Source of the DNA: Bos javanicus
Lineage: Eukaryota > Chordata > Mammalia > Artiodactyla > Bovidae
Length of the DNA stretch: 64,000 bases
Assembly: GCF_032452875.1 (NCBI RefSeq)
Contig: NC_083869.1
Span: forward strand, 82,082,501 to 82,146,500
Direction: 5' to 3'
Position numbers and translations under genes: made by a program. Below, piece by piece: positions 32,192 through 43,262 of the stretch. Numbering within the stretch: position 1 is the stretch's first letter; every line of letters starts with the position of its first letter. Under the pieces are notes generated by a model. It did not search any database, had not been told where the DNA came from, and was given only the letters and a program-made list of their open reading frames with translations.

Positions 32192-34088
32192 ATAAAAAGA
32201 AAAGCAAGAAAGAAAAGTGGTTATCTGAGGAGGTCTTACAAATAGCTAGAGAATGAAGAGAAGTGAAAAGAAAGCGAAAAGAGAAAGGTATACACAACTA
32301 AATACAGATTTCCAAAATACAGCATGGAGAGACAAGAAGGCCTTCTTCAATGAACAGAGTATAAAACTAGAAGAAAACAACAGAAGGGGAAAGACTAGAG
32401 ATCTCTTCAGGAATATTGGAGACATCAAGGGAACATTTTGCCCAAAGATAGGCACAATAAAGGACAGAAAAGGTAGATATCTAATAGACACTGAAGAGAT
32501 CAAGAAGAGATGGAAATAATACGTGGAAGAACTGTATAAAAAGCATCTTTATGAACCAAATTACCACAGTGATATGGGCAGCCACCCAGAGCCAGACATT
32601 CTGGAGAGTGAAGTCAAATGGGCCTTAGAAAGCACTTCTGTTAATAAAGCCAGTGGATGCAATGGAATTCCAGTAGAACAGTTAAAAATAAAACCTAAAG
32701 TATGATGCCACCAAGGTGTTGTATTTAATATGTCAGGAAATCTGGAAGACTCAGCAGTGGCCACAAGACTGGAAAAGGTTAATCCTCATCCCAGTTCCCA
32801 AGAAGGGTAATACTAAAGAATGTGCTAACCATCAGATAATTGCACTCATCTCCCATGCTAGTACAGTCATGCTTAAAATCTTGCAAGCTAGGCTTCAGCA
32901 TTATGTGAACCAAGAACTTCAAGATGTCCAAGCTAGTTTAGAAAAGGAAGAGGAACCAGAGATCAAATTGCCGACATTCCCTGGATCATAGAGAAAGCTA
33001 GGTAATTTCAGAAAAACATTTACCTCTGTTTTATCGACTATACCAAAGCCTTTGACTGTGTGGATCATAATAAACTGTGGAAAGCTCTTAAAGAGATGGG
33101 AATACCAGACCGTATTACCTGTCTCCTGAGAAACCTGTATGCACATCAAGAAGAAACAGTTAGAACCCTGTATGGAAGAACTGATTGGTTCAAGATTGAG
33201 AAAGAAGTACACCAGGGCTGTCACCTGGTTTGTTTGATCTATATGATGAGCACACGGAAAATGCCAGGCTGGATGAGTTGCAAGCTGGAATCAAGATAGG
33301 CAGGAGAAATATAGACAAGCTCAGATATGCAGATGATACCACTGTAATGGCAGAAAGTGAAGGGATCTAAATAGCCTTTTGATGAGTGTAAAGGAGGAGC
33401 ACGAAAGAACTGGCTTAATACTAAATATTAGAAAAACTGAGATCATGGCATCTGGCCCCATTACTTCATGGCAAATAGAGGGAGAAAATGTGGAAATAGT
33501 GACAGATTTACTCTTCTTGAGCTCTAAGAGCACTGCAGATGGTGTCTGCAGACATGAAATCAGACTTTTGCTTCTTGGCCAGAAAGCCAAAAGAAACCTA
33601 GACAGTGTGCTGAAAAGCAGAAACATTACTCTCCTGACAAAGGTCCATATAGTCAAGGCTTTGGTCTTCCCAGTGGTAATGTACGTTGTGAGAGCTTGAC
33701 CATAAAGAAAGCAGGGCGCTGAAGAATTTATGCCTTCAAACTGTGGTGCTGTAAAAGACTCCTGAAAGTCCCTTGGACACCAAGGAGATCAAACCAGTCA
33801 ATCTTAAGGGAAATCAACCCTGACTACTCATTGGAAGGACTAATACTGAAGCTGAAACTCCAGTACTTTGGTCATCTGATGGAAACAGCTACTTAGTGGA
33901 AAAGTCCTTGATACTGGGAAATATTGAGGGCAGAAGAAGAAGATGGAGTCAGAGAATGAGATGGCTAGCTGCAATGGACATGAACTTGGGCAAACTTTGG
34001 GAGATGGTGAGGGACAGGGAGGCCTGGCGTGCTACAGTTCATTGGGTTGCAAAGAGTAGGACATGACGAGGTGACTGAACAACTACAA
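32192..34088 (+). mobile_element. BovB LINE, 5'-truncated, about 1.9 kb
   Basis: Plus-strand BovB starting in the linker after the endonuclease ('GTGGTTATCTGAGGAGG') and continuing through the reverse transcriptase and C-terminal region to the 3' end 'GGACATGACGAGGTGACTG'. It is more diverged than the copy at 13.1 kb. No TSD was recognised. Confidence 0.93.
32253..33699 (+). pseudogene. BovB linker and reverse-transcriptase region, decayed
   Basis: Pieces in shifting frames: 32253-32519 (GKTRDLFRNIGDIKGTF), 32523-32705 (KASGCNGIPVEQL), 32716-32991 (QQWPQDWKRLILIPVPKKGN) and 33060-33299 (MDHNKLWKALKEMGIPDR). The catalytic region near 33320 reads LRYADDTTVMAE by translation but lies just before a frame disruption. 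33379-33699 covers the post-catalytic part. Not functional. Confidence 0.82.
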
Positions 34089-35180
34089 TACTACATTCCT
34101 ATTCTCTACCATATTCACATACAGTTTTATCATTATTTCCTAACATTATTCAAAGACCCAAATGTATGACACTGTTGTGAATAAATTAGACATGAAATCA
34201 CTTGTTCTATGATAAAAATGGAATTAAGATGATTGTTTTGATTTTTCTGTAAGTGCCATTTAATATTATTTTCATATTTTTGAGGTATAAATAAGATTGT
34301 ATGTTATATACATGCAAATATATTTTATTTAGATAAGAATATATTAAAAAGCTTATAATAAGTCATTACAAATTTCTCCTTGGTTCTTCTCTTTAATTGT
34401 TTATATAATATTTCTAGAAAAATACCCACAGCTCACAAACCCTAGTAAGAATGTCTCCAGATTTCTAAAGATGTCTCATTATTCCTCAGGAACAAATCCA
34501 TTTCCACAGTATGCCTACTACACCTTCATGCGTCACAGTTACTCAATGTGGCTCTGTCTGGCTTAGTTGTCCTAGCCTGCTGCATTCACCACTGCTTTGC
34601 CCGTATGTTAGGTGCTAATGCTGCTCAACCTGGTACAAACTCCAATAATAATGTAATTTCTACTTGGAATCTATCCCCCTTCAGATAACTAGAATACTCC
34701 TCAAACTAGTCCAACTCAACACTTCTAGATCCCTTTCCAACAGGATGGGTTGTCACTCAAGAAACTATCAGTATCTTTTCCTCCAGCATAAACACAACTC
34801 AACTTCTCTTAGTTCCTCCTTCATATTTATTGGGTATGTCAGTAGAGAAATATGTGAAAACTTCATTCCTATATACAGATTGGGTTCATTCTCCAAACAG
34901 ATAGACTGCACAAATATAGACCTCTAAGGCCAATGAAGTCATTCTGTTGAACCACTTTGTATTTGTTGAACTTTGCAGAAGAGTGAGTGAAAGCTAAGGT
35001 TCAAACTGAGTCCCTGCTACACTAATAATACAACTAATAATAATAAAACCCTTTTAAATTATCATTTATAAAAAGAATCTAATGTGTTTATTTATTGAGA
35101 CTAAAAAAATAACAGAGCAATGTATCATGATATTTATCAAGGAGTACAAAATTCAGTGTCTGGCTTTTTCACCTATTGTA
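34089..35180. other. no recognised gene or repeat
   Basis: AT-rich, with a more balanced stretch at 34430-34920 that contains an 87-codon plus-strand ORF (34664-34927) lacking any known motif. Nothing else is supported. Confidence 0.4.
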
Positions 35181-35366
35181 GTATGAAAGTGAAAGTCACT
35201 CAGTCATGTCTGACTCTTTGTGACCCCATGGACTATACAGTCCACGGAATTCTCCAAGTCAGAACACTAGAGTGGGTATCCTTTCCTTTCTCCAGAGGGT
35301 CTTCCCAACCCAGTGATCGAACCCAGGTCTGCATTGCAGGTGGATTCACTACCAGCTAAGTCACAA
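35181..35366 (-). mobile_element. Bov-tA SINE, antisense
   Basis: From 'GAAAGTGAAAGTCACTCAG' via 'GGTCTTCCCAACCCAGTG' to 'CTACCAGCTAAGTCAC' (reversed head). Moderately diverged. Confidence 0.9.
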
Positions 35367-35399
35367 TATCCTTCAGCAAATTATTTTCTTTTCTCAGTC

Positions 35400-36200
35400 T
35401 GTAATATTGTGATGTAATAAGAATACACATTTTAGCCTTTATCTCTTGTTCCTGAACAGATTTCCTAAAACCTTTGCAGTTGTCTTAGGAATAAAGGTGT
35501 TAAGAGCATCTTTATTCTAATATTTGGTCCTTGATACCAGTTCCTGACACAGTGCTTCTTAATACCTTAGAATTTCCTGAGTGACAGGAGAATGTTCTAT
35601 TCTGAGGAGCTGATTCTTGGTGACTCCTGGGTAATATCAGGATAGGGATGGCTGCCAGAAAGACCAAAAAAGCCATGATTAGAAGTTTGGAGATTTTAGC
35701 CCAACTATTCATTCTCTCTAGGGAGCAGAGATGAGCTGGAGATTGAGTTAATAATCAATCATGCCTATATATTGAAGTCCCTGGTGGCTCAGTCAGTAAA
35801 GAATTTGCCTGCAATGCAGGGGAACACCTGTAGGATTTCCTGGGTTCAATCCTTGGGCCAGGAAGATCCCCTGGAGAAGGAAATGGCAACCCACTCCAGT
35901 AACCTTGCTTGGGAAAGTCCATGGACAGAGGAGCCTGGTGGGCTAGAGTCCATGGGGTCGCAAAGAGTCAGACATGACTTAGTGAATAAACCACCTATAC
36001 ATTGAAGCCTCCATTAAAAACCCTAAACAACAAGGTTGATGAAACTTCCAGGTTGGTGAAAACTTTCACATGCTGGGAGAGTAGTTTACCCTAATTCCAT
36101 GGAGGCAGAACTTCTGTGTCTGGAACCCTTCAAGATCTCTCCTTATATATCTCGTTACCTGGCTGTTTACCTGTGCTGTTATTTTTCAGTCACCAAGTCA
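35400..36200 (+). mobile_element. ERVL-type LTR relic (MLT2-like), split by a Bov-tA
   Basis: After removing the SINE at 35778-35993 the flanks join as 'CAATCATGCCTATATATTG' then 'AAGCCTCCATTAAAAACCC', followed by 'CTTCCAGGTTGGTGAAAAC' and 'CACATGCTGGGAGAG', an order I associate with old ERVL LTRs. Upstream 'CTTGGTGACTCCTGGG' fits the same LTR. Non-coding; family and limits are uncertain. Confidence 0.5.
35778..35993 (+). mobile_element. Bov-tA SINE with TSD, inside the LTR relic
   Basis: Head 'TCCCTGGTGGCTCAGTCAG' to body end 'GAGTCAGACATGACTTAG'. Flanked by CCTATATATTGAAG (35764-35777) and CCTATACATTGAAG (35994-36007), 14 bp with one mismatch, which restores the LTR sequence across the insertion. 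Confidence 0.94.
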
Positions 36201-36204
36201 CATT

Positions 36205-36354
36205 TTGTAGGACACTTGGAAGCTTTGTCCATGGGATTTTCCAGACAAGAATAATGGAGTGGGTTGCCATTTCCTCTTCCAGGATATCTTCCCAACCCAG
36301 GGATTAAACCTGCATTAAAGGGGAATTCTCTACCACTTGAGCCATTGAGGAAGC
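36205..36354 (-). mobile_element. Bov-tA SINE, antisense, 3' part missing
   Basis: 'TTGTCCATGGGATTTTCC' to 'ATCTTCCCAACCCAGGG' and the reversed head 'CTACCACTTGAGCCATTG'. The left (3') portion is lost or unrecognisable. Confidence 0.82.
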
Positions 36355-36423
36355 CTCTCTAATTCAGTAATAATCATTAAAAAATTATAAGTGTTCTTCT
36401 ATACATACTTATGCACACTGTAA

Positions 36424-36556
36424 GTTCAGTTCAGTTCAGTCTATTACTCCTATCCAACTTTGCAACCCCATGGACTGCAGTACGCCAGGCTTCCCTGTCC
36501 ATCACCAACTCCCAGAGCTTACTCAAACTCATGTCCTTCAAGTTGGTGATGCCTTA
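36424..36556 (-). mobile_element. BovB 3' terminus, short
   Basis: (AGTTC)n start, 'CTTCCCTGTCCATCACCAAC', 'CTCAAACTCATGTCC' and 'GTTGGTGATGCC'. Only the last ~130 bp of BovB; severely 5'-truncated. Confidence 0.9.
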
Positions 36557-36580
36557 CATTAACTAGAATAGGCTTATTAG

Positions 36581-36680
36581 GCAGATTCATGTTGATTTAT
36601 GACAAAACCAATACAATATTGTAAAGTAAAAAAAAATAAAAAAGAAAATAAAATTAAAAGGAAAAAAAAAGAAAATATAG
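36581..36680 (+). mobile_element. bovine L1 3' end, severely 5'-truncated, with A-rich tail
   Basis: 'GCAGATTCATGTTGATTTATG' and 'CAAAACCAATACAATATTG' match the sense 3' end of bovine L1, followed by an A-rich tail broken by T, C and G. Only ~45-50 bp of L1 body remains. It is the only plus-strand L1 insertion recognised in the window. Confidence 0.85.
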
Positions 36681-37394
36681 ACATGGGTCATCCATTTAAA
36701 TAAAATGCAGTTTGTAATTAAAGCGCTATAAAAACTCAGTTAAAAGGTTTGAAATTGTCAATGTTATCTTAAAAAACTACAGTAAACATAGAACTTCATC
36801 TTTAAATTGTATAAAAGGTGAAGGTAGTTTAGTAGGAGAGAGTGTAAGGTAGGGTTGAAACTACTAAGTAGTGGAAATAAAAGCAAGATTCATAGCACTG
36901 GAGAGCGTATAGGAAGAACAAGGAAAGTATGGTGTTATGTACAACATTCTAGCTATTACCTTTGCTACCTCCCACTCTGCTACTATACTTTGCATTTAGC
37001 AGCTAATACATGGTGGCACACAACGCTACGTTTTAGAAAATGCTATGTATAAACTAGTGAAAATCAAGTAACATATTGATTTCATTTCCCCATTTATCAA
37101 TCACAGATGAACTAAGGATGCCTTATAGAACAACAAATTGTATTTGATGCTTTAAAATCAGATAAGGCCATAGGTAGACTGGCTTATAATGAGTCTAGAA
37201 CAGTTAATGAAGTGTGATCCTGCTTATAAATGTACTAATAACATAAATAGTTTTGTATTTGTCTTGCTTTACACAGAAAAGGGTTTGCTAGACTTAAAAC
37301 TTGGTGCCTATATTATATAGGGAACTTAAGAAATATTGGCTTATCCATGGTACATAATTCACATGCCCTTGAAAGATAAATAATAAACTAACCT
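36681..37394. other. AT-rich DNA with no recognised gene
   Basis: A 65-codon ORF at 36855-37052 has no known motif. Nothing else was recognised before the BovB fragment. Confidence 0.5.
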
Positions 37395-37764
37395 GTATGA
37401 ACTGTGGTGTTGGAGATGACTCTTGAGAGTGCCTTGGACAGCAAAGAGATCAAACCAGTCAATCCTGAGGAAAATCAACCCTGAATATTCATTGGAAGGA
37501 CTGATACTGAGGCTGAAGCTCCAATACTTTGGCCACCTGATGCAAAGAGCCAACTCTAATTAAAGACACTGATGCTGTAAGAAATTGAAGGCAGGAGAAG
37601 AAGGAGACAACAGAGGATGATGGTTGGATGGCATCACAGACTCAATGGACATGAGTCTGAGCAAATTCTGGGAGATAGTGAAGGATGGGGAAGCCTGTGT
37701 GTGCTGCAGTCCATGGGGTTGCAAAGAGTCGGACATGACTGAGAACTGAACAACAACAAAAACC
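37395..37764 (+). mobile_element. BovB 3' part, 5'-truncated
   Basis: Begins in the C-terminal coding region ('GAACTGTGGTGTTGGAG'), passes 'CCAATACTTTGGCCACCTG' and ends 'GGACATGACTGAGAACTG' with an AAC-rich tail 'AACAACAACAAAAAC'. Reading frame lost. Confidence 0.9.
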
Positions 37765-37767
37765 TGT

Positions 37768-37972
37768 GTGCATGCTAAGTTGCTTTAATTGTGTCCTACT
37801 CTTTGAAACCCTATGGACTATATCTCACCAGTCTCCTCTGTCTATGGGATTATCCAGGCAAGACTGGAACTGATTGCCATTCCCTTCTCCAGGGGATCAA
37901 ACCTCACCTCTTATGTCTCCTGCATTGGCAGGCAGGTTTTTTTTTTACCACTAGTGCCCACTTGGAAGCCAC
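37768..37972 (-). mobile_element. Bov-tA SINE, antisense
   Basis: 'GCTAAGTTGCTTTAATTGTG' to 'CTCCTGCATTGGCAGGCAGG' and the reversed head 'ACCACTAGTGCCCACTTGG'. It lies immediately after the BovB tail. Confidence 0.88.
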
Positions 37973-39049
37973 AATTAACTAATTTATGTAGAATTAATTT
38001 TGACTTAAACAAATGTGACAAAATTTTGATTTAGTAGATAAAGAATTAGTAATAATACTAAAAATTCTCCTTGATCTTGAAATGTACCTTTCCTAATCTT
38101 AGGATAGCACCATTGACATTACCCATAGTACAATAATATGAAGTTTTATTGTTTTATTACAGAATACTAAATAGTTTCAATAAGGGAAATTATTTTTCAT
38201 ATAATGTCATATAGGGAAAGCCAATTTGTAAGAGAATTATGAAATGCTTCATCAGTTAATTTGACTATTTTTGAAACATGCATTTACATTATGTAGCTCT
38301 CAGGATAATTCTCTAGAGACCCAGGGTTCTAAGAAATAGAATAAGAAAATAAATCTTTTATCTCATAATTATGTTTTATCATCAATTACACAATATCAAA
38401 GAATGGAGTAATAATGATAATGTCTTTCAAATCATTTTGTATAAATTAGAAGTACAATAAATAGAAATGGGCATCTTATATTTATTTATGTCCTTTCTAT
38501 TTCAATAATCAAGGTGGCTGAACATTCAGGGATAAACCAGAGAAGAAGCTGACAAAACGAAGGCAAAACATAAAACTGCTATGCAAGTAAACTACCTCTC
38601 TCTGAGGACTGTAGCCAAAACAGAATAAAAAAGAGGGAGAAACATAACAGCCTCTATATGTCTCATGAAATAATAAAAATAGTAATACATAATTGTAAGA
38701 TATTAATGTTTTTCTGTCATACTAATTGGAAATCTTAGTCACTTATTTGATGATTTAATGTTAAACAAGTATGTATAATAAGATACAATGGTAACTTAGA
38801 GAATCAAAGGAAAGGCAGGGATCTGGGTCTCTGGAACATAAATGACAAGCCCTTGGAAATACTACAAAAAGTTTTCTCTTTGCCTTCTCTCTCTGCTCTA
38901 CTATTTATCTGTTAGCTTTCTTCAAGACAAAAGATGAGGGAAATGGTAGGAGTAATACTATTGGTAGTAATCTACTCGTAGTAAAATAATGTAACTGAAA
39001 GTGCACTAGCAGAGTGCACTAATTTTCAACTATTTCATAAGTAATTATC
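37973..39049. other. AT-rich DNA with no recognised gene
   Basis: No repeat body or exon was recognised in this interval. Confidence 0.5.
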
Positions 39050-39640
39050 ACAAACTCAATGGCTTAAAACAATACAAACTTACTGTTTTACATTCTGTAG
39101 CACAGAACTCCAACACAGGGCTCAAGAGACTAAAATCAGAGTGTTGGTCAGCTACATTTGTTTCTAGAGAAGGATTCGTTTTCTTCTTCGTCTGGGCTGT
39201 TGACAGAATCACTTCTTTGTATCCCTATGACAGATACTGCCATATTCTTGCTGGCTGCCAACGGAAGGCTATTCTTAGCTTTTAGAGGCCACTCTCATTC
39301 TTTGGCTTGTGTTTCCCTTCCTCCTTCCAAAAGGCCAGCAAGGGCAAGTTGAGTTCTTTTTATTCTTTGACTCTCTCCTTTCTTCTCTTCTCGCTGACCA
39401 ACACTTCTACTTGATTCTTCTATTTTTAAGAAGTCCTGTCATTAGATTGTTCCCATTAGGATAATCCAGGCTATTTTAAGATCCATAATCTTTTCCCCAT
39501 CTGTACCTTTTGGGTTTCCCTTGTGGCTCAGCTGGTAACATGGTATCTTTTAAAGTAATATATTCTCAAGTTTTAGATTAGGGTGTGGATATCAGATATT
39601 AGGGACAGCATTATTCTGACTATCAGAAAGAGATAAATCT
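39050..39640 (-). mobile_element. MaLR-like (MLT1-type) LTR relic, antisense
   Basis: The antisense order fits a MaLR LTR: 'CAAACTCAATGGCTTAAAAC', 'CTTACTGTTTTACATTCTG', 'AACACAGGGCTCAAGAGAC' and later a TATTCTCAAGTTTTAGATTA block. A 26-bp Bov-tA head fragment is embedded at 39512-39537. Ancient, non-coding; the subfamily is uncertain. Confidence 0.55.
39512..39537 (+). mobile_element. 26-bp Bov-tA head fragment
   Basis: 'GGGTTTCCCTTGTGGCTCAG' followed by CTGGTA equals the first ~26 nt of a Bov-tA, including the A-box of its tRNA-type promoter. It stops there; the surrounding LTR relic continues on both sides. Confidence 0.7.
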
Positions 39641-39851
39641 TTCTATTCTTTCAGAGTTAACCCATTAAAAATATACATTTGCTTTTAAAAAGTAAATGCA
39701 AAGCTAAATGAAAAGTAAATGCAAAAGTAATAAAAAAATATAAGAAAAAATGTTCTGAAATTAAACGAATTGAATGCTTAAGAAATGAAAGAAACTACAT
39801 GAGGATAAGAGAATTAATAATCACAAAGAAGGTTATGAAAATGTTAATTTT

Positions 39852-40083
39852 TAAAAATTTATTTTATTGAAGTATAGCTGATATAAAATGTTGTGCTAGC
39901 ATTTGGTGTACAACAAATTGTTTCAGTTAAATATAAGTATTCAGTGAAATATGCATATTCTTTATTATATTATTTTACATTATGGTTTATTACAAGAAAT
40001 TAAATATATTTTGCACTACGCAATATGACCTTATTGCACCAGCTAATCCCAAACTCCCCACCCCTCCCTCCTCCACGGTCTAA
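39852..40083 (-). mobile_element. L1 3' UTR fragment (older artiodactyl L1), antisense
   Basis: 'TTTATTTTATTGAAGTATAG', 'GGTGTACAACAAATTGTTTC', 'GGTTTATTACAAGAAATTAA' and 'CTAATCCCAAACTCCCC' follow the antisense 3' UTR of an artiodactyl L1 different from the full-length copy. 5'-truncated, no coding part. Confidence 0.8.
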
Positions 40084-40850
40084 CCTAAAGATTATCATAC
40101 TAAGGCTATGAAATTTTTAAAACATAAAATCAATAAGTAACAAAAAATTAATGGAAAAGTGGTTGCAAAGTAGAATAAGAACATGAAAACCATAAATGTA
40201 AGCATAATATTTTAAAACAATGCTAATATACAGAAAGTTAAGCATTTAAATGTAAAATAAATATGACTTTACTAACAAAATCAAAAAGCACAATAAAAAT
40301 AAAAATTTATAAAATCAATATCATAATTAAAAACACCAAAGTTTCTCAATGATTTGTAAAACAGCAATCAAATGTTAACCTTTTACACTTAGTAAAGATG
40401 CTCAAAATACAGGGACAATATTTTTTTGAGGCACTTCCCTGCTAAATATAAAAGGAAACTTAAACCACAGTTGTTAGTCAAGCTTGTTCATGGTTTTACA
40501 AATAGAAAGCTACCTTAAATTTTAAAACATCTGTGTACCCAGAGAACCAGGAAACATTATTTCTGTTGGTAAAAATTTGCCTGTGCAATTAATCCAACTT
40601 TAAAAAATTGATGAATCCTGCCAGCAGTAAAAGTTGTTACTTTATATTGGATGGACTGATGAACAAGACTGGCTACACTGTGATTGTATTACCAACAAAT
40701 TCAATTATTCTGCTTAATTTCTCTGTCAGTATCTACCTTATCCAAAAGTTATCAGGCTTTTTGAATATCTTTTTTAAAAAAGAGGAAACTATTTAAAAAT
40801 CTGTGGGTATTTCTTACCTTTGATTCCAAATTATCATTAATTTTTTATTC
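40084..40850. other. AT-rich DNA with no recognised gene
   Basis: Nothing beyond a 62-codon ORF at 40608-40796 without known motifs. Confidence 0.5.
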
Positions 40851-41606
40851 AGCTCAGTTCAGTCCAGTCACTCAGTCGTGTCCGACTCTTTGCAACCCCA
40901 TGAACCACAGTACACCAGGCCTCCCTGTCCATCACCAACTCCTGGAGTCCACCCAAACCTATGTCCATTGTGTTGGTGATGTCATCCAACCATCTCATCC
41001 TCTGTTGTCCCCTTCTCCTCCTGCTCTCAATCTTTCCCAGCATCAGGGTCTTTTCAAATGAGTCAGCTCTTCACATCAGGTGGCCAAAGTATTGGAGTTT
41101 CAGCTTCCACATCAGTCCTTCCAATGAACACCCAGAACTGATCTCCTTTAGGATGGACTAGGTGGATCTCCTTGCAGTCCAAGGGACTCTCAAGAGTCTT
41201 CTCCAACACCACAGTTCAAAAGCATCAATTCTTCGGTGCTCAGCTTTCTTTATATTCCAACTCTCATATCCATACATGACAAAAACCATAGCCTTGACTA
41301 GACAGAACTTCATTGGCAAAGTAATGTCTCTGCTTTTTAATATGCCGTCTAGATTGGTCATAACTTTCCTTCCAAGGAGTAAGCGTCTTTTAATTTCATG
41401 GCTGCAATCACCATCTGCTGTGATTTTGGAGCCCAGAAAGATAAAGTCAACCACTGTTCCCAATGTTTCCCCATCTATTTGCCATGAAGTGATGAGACCG
41501 GATGCCATGATCTTAGTTTTCTGAATGTTGAGCTTTAAGCCAACTTTTTCACTTTTCTCTTTCTATTTCATCAAGAGGCTCTTTAGTTCTTCTTCACTTT
41601 CTGCCA
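40851..41606 (-). mobile_element. BovB, 5'-truncated within the RT region
   Basis: Antisense, from 'AGCTCAGTTCAGTCCAGTC' to 'CTTCACTTTCTGCCA', just short of the YADD catalytic codons. The C-terminal coding part is open for 116 codons on the minus strand (41158-41508; GRKVMTNLDGILKSRDITLP), so this copy is relatively young. Confidence 0.93.
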
Positions 41607-42099
41607 CACTATTTATATTTTAATTTTATAATTATATTAATAAAGAGTTGAGATAACTTTAATATTAATATACCAGCACTTACATTTTTGTTTGAATATT
41701 TAATGTCTAAGGGAGCTTTTGTATGTTTTAATCAATAAATTAATTATTCAAGATTATGAATATACTAACCAATTTTCTCATAATTTTAAATATACCCTAC
41801 AAATTTAGTAAATTTCCTTATAATCTTGTATGTTTTTAAAATTAATAGTTCTCAATTCATTTTGTTCTTTGATTTTCAATTAAGTTACAAGTTAGAATAT
41901 TAAATTTTATTGAACAATTAATGCTGTTTGCAAACTTAATTAAATTATCTTAATATGTTTTAAATTGTAAATTACAAATTTGAAATAGCTGAATCTCTGA
42001 GGCATTTCAATGGTCCTAAAACATAGGCCAAATATACTCAGATTTAAAATAGAAATTACATTTCCTTGTATAATGAACACACTATTTATATTTTAATTT
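41605..42099. repeat. 22-bp direct repeats bracketing 451 bp of AT-rich DNA
   Basis: An exact 22-bp sequence beginning CACACTATTTATATTTTA occurs at 41605-41626 and 42078-42099. The intervening 451 bp match no family I know. The first copy abuts the 5' truncation point of the BovB. Confidence 0.85.
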
Positions 42100-42576
42100 C
42101 AAACGATACTTCTGAATCATTTCTGCTTTATCTCTGTTTATACAGTTCCATAATTTCAGATAATATTATCAGTCATGGCTCTGACAGGAAAAAAAATCTA
42201 GCATATTTTATTATGCAGAGATTTTAATTCAAGGACTACCTATATAGATGAGATCAAGGCTAAATGGACAGAATATCGGAACTATAATACCAGAGATTTA
42301 TACAGTCAGAAGCCCTTACTACTCCTGGACCTGAAAGGACAATTCGAGGAAATAGCAATAACAGTAGCCCATTGAGATCTAAGAAGTATTAAGAATGGAC
42401 TTCACTGTGGGAGATTTAGCTGTGGAGAGTGCATCCAGGAACGTATTCCTTTCCTGATGTCACTAGACATGCAGACTGTAACTCCTCAGTGAGTCCTGCT
42501 TCTTCTTTGTATAGAAACACATTAAAGATTGAAATCTTGGCATAAGAACTGTATTACATACCTAATTGTTCCTCAT
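42100..42576. other. no recognised gene or repeat
   Basis: Mixed-composition DNA with no open frame of note and no repeat phrase. Confidence 0.5.
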
Positions 42577-42611
42577 GATGTGGAATTGCAAAGAATCAGA
42601 CATGAATGACC

Positions 42612-42651
<40 letters not shown>

Positions 42652-42663
42652 TCACTCACTCAT
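42577..42663 (+). repeat. Bov-tA 3' remnant running into a (CA)n(CTCA)n microsatellite
   Basis: 'GGAATTGCAAAGAATCAGAC' is the end of a Bov-tA body. It passes directly into about 16 CA units (42614-42647) and four CTCA units. The microsatellite probably grew from the SINE tail. Confidence 0.8.
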
Positions 42664-43023
42664 GAATACCAGTATATGCAAAGTAACAGACTTCTATCCC
42701 TTTTAATGAAATAACTGGAAAAATAGTGTTAACAAAGTTTCTCATTAATGCTTATCCTTTCTTCTGATCACCCACTGCACAGTACTTTAGGCTCCTACCC
42801 TACATCTCTCCCAACTCTGCCCTGAACTTCACCCCACTGAGAGATATCAGTCACAGAAGTTTACATATTATTTTGAAGGTTATAATAAGCCTCCAAACTC
42901 AGCATCTCCTCTCTCCACTTTAATAAGATTTTTTTTTTAATCTGAGGAAGTTTGGCTCTAATTAGATATAAATTTTCTTTGTTCACTCAAAGATTCCTTT
43001 TTTCTTAGTTGTACATCATATAT

Positions 43024-43046
43024 GTTTGTATGTGTGTGTGTGTGTA
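43024..43046. repeat. (TG)n run at a Bov-tA tail
   Basis: The TG run on the left of the antisense Bov-tA equals a (CA)n tail on the SINE strand. Confidence 0.85.
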
Positions 43047-43261
43047 CACTCAGTTGTTCAGTTCTGTTGGACTCTTTGAGACCTCATGGACTGTAGATCT
43101 CCTGGCTCCAATGACCATGAGATTATGTCAGCAACAATACTGGAGGAGGTTCCCATTTCCTTCTCCTGGGGATCTTCCAGATCCAAGGATCCAACTCAAT
43201 CTCCTGTGGCAACTGCACTGGCAGGTAGATTCTTTTCCACTGACAGACCAAGGAAATCCCA
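43047..43261 (-). mobile_element. Bov-tA SINE, antisense, diverged
   Basis: 'CACTCAGTTGTTCAGTTCTG' through 'CTTCTCCTGGGGATCTTCC' to the reversed head 'TTCCACTGACAGACCAAGG'. It abuts the BovB that starts at 43263. Confidence 0.85.
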
Positions 43262-43262
43262 T

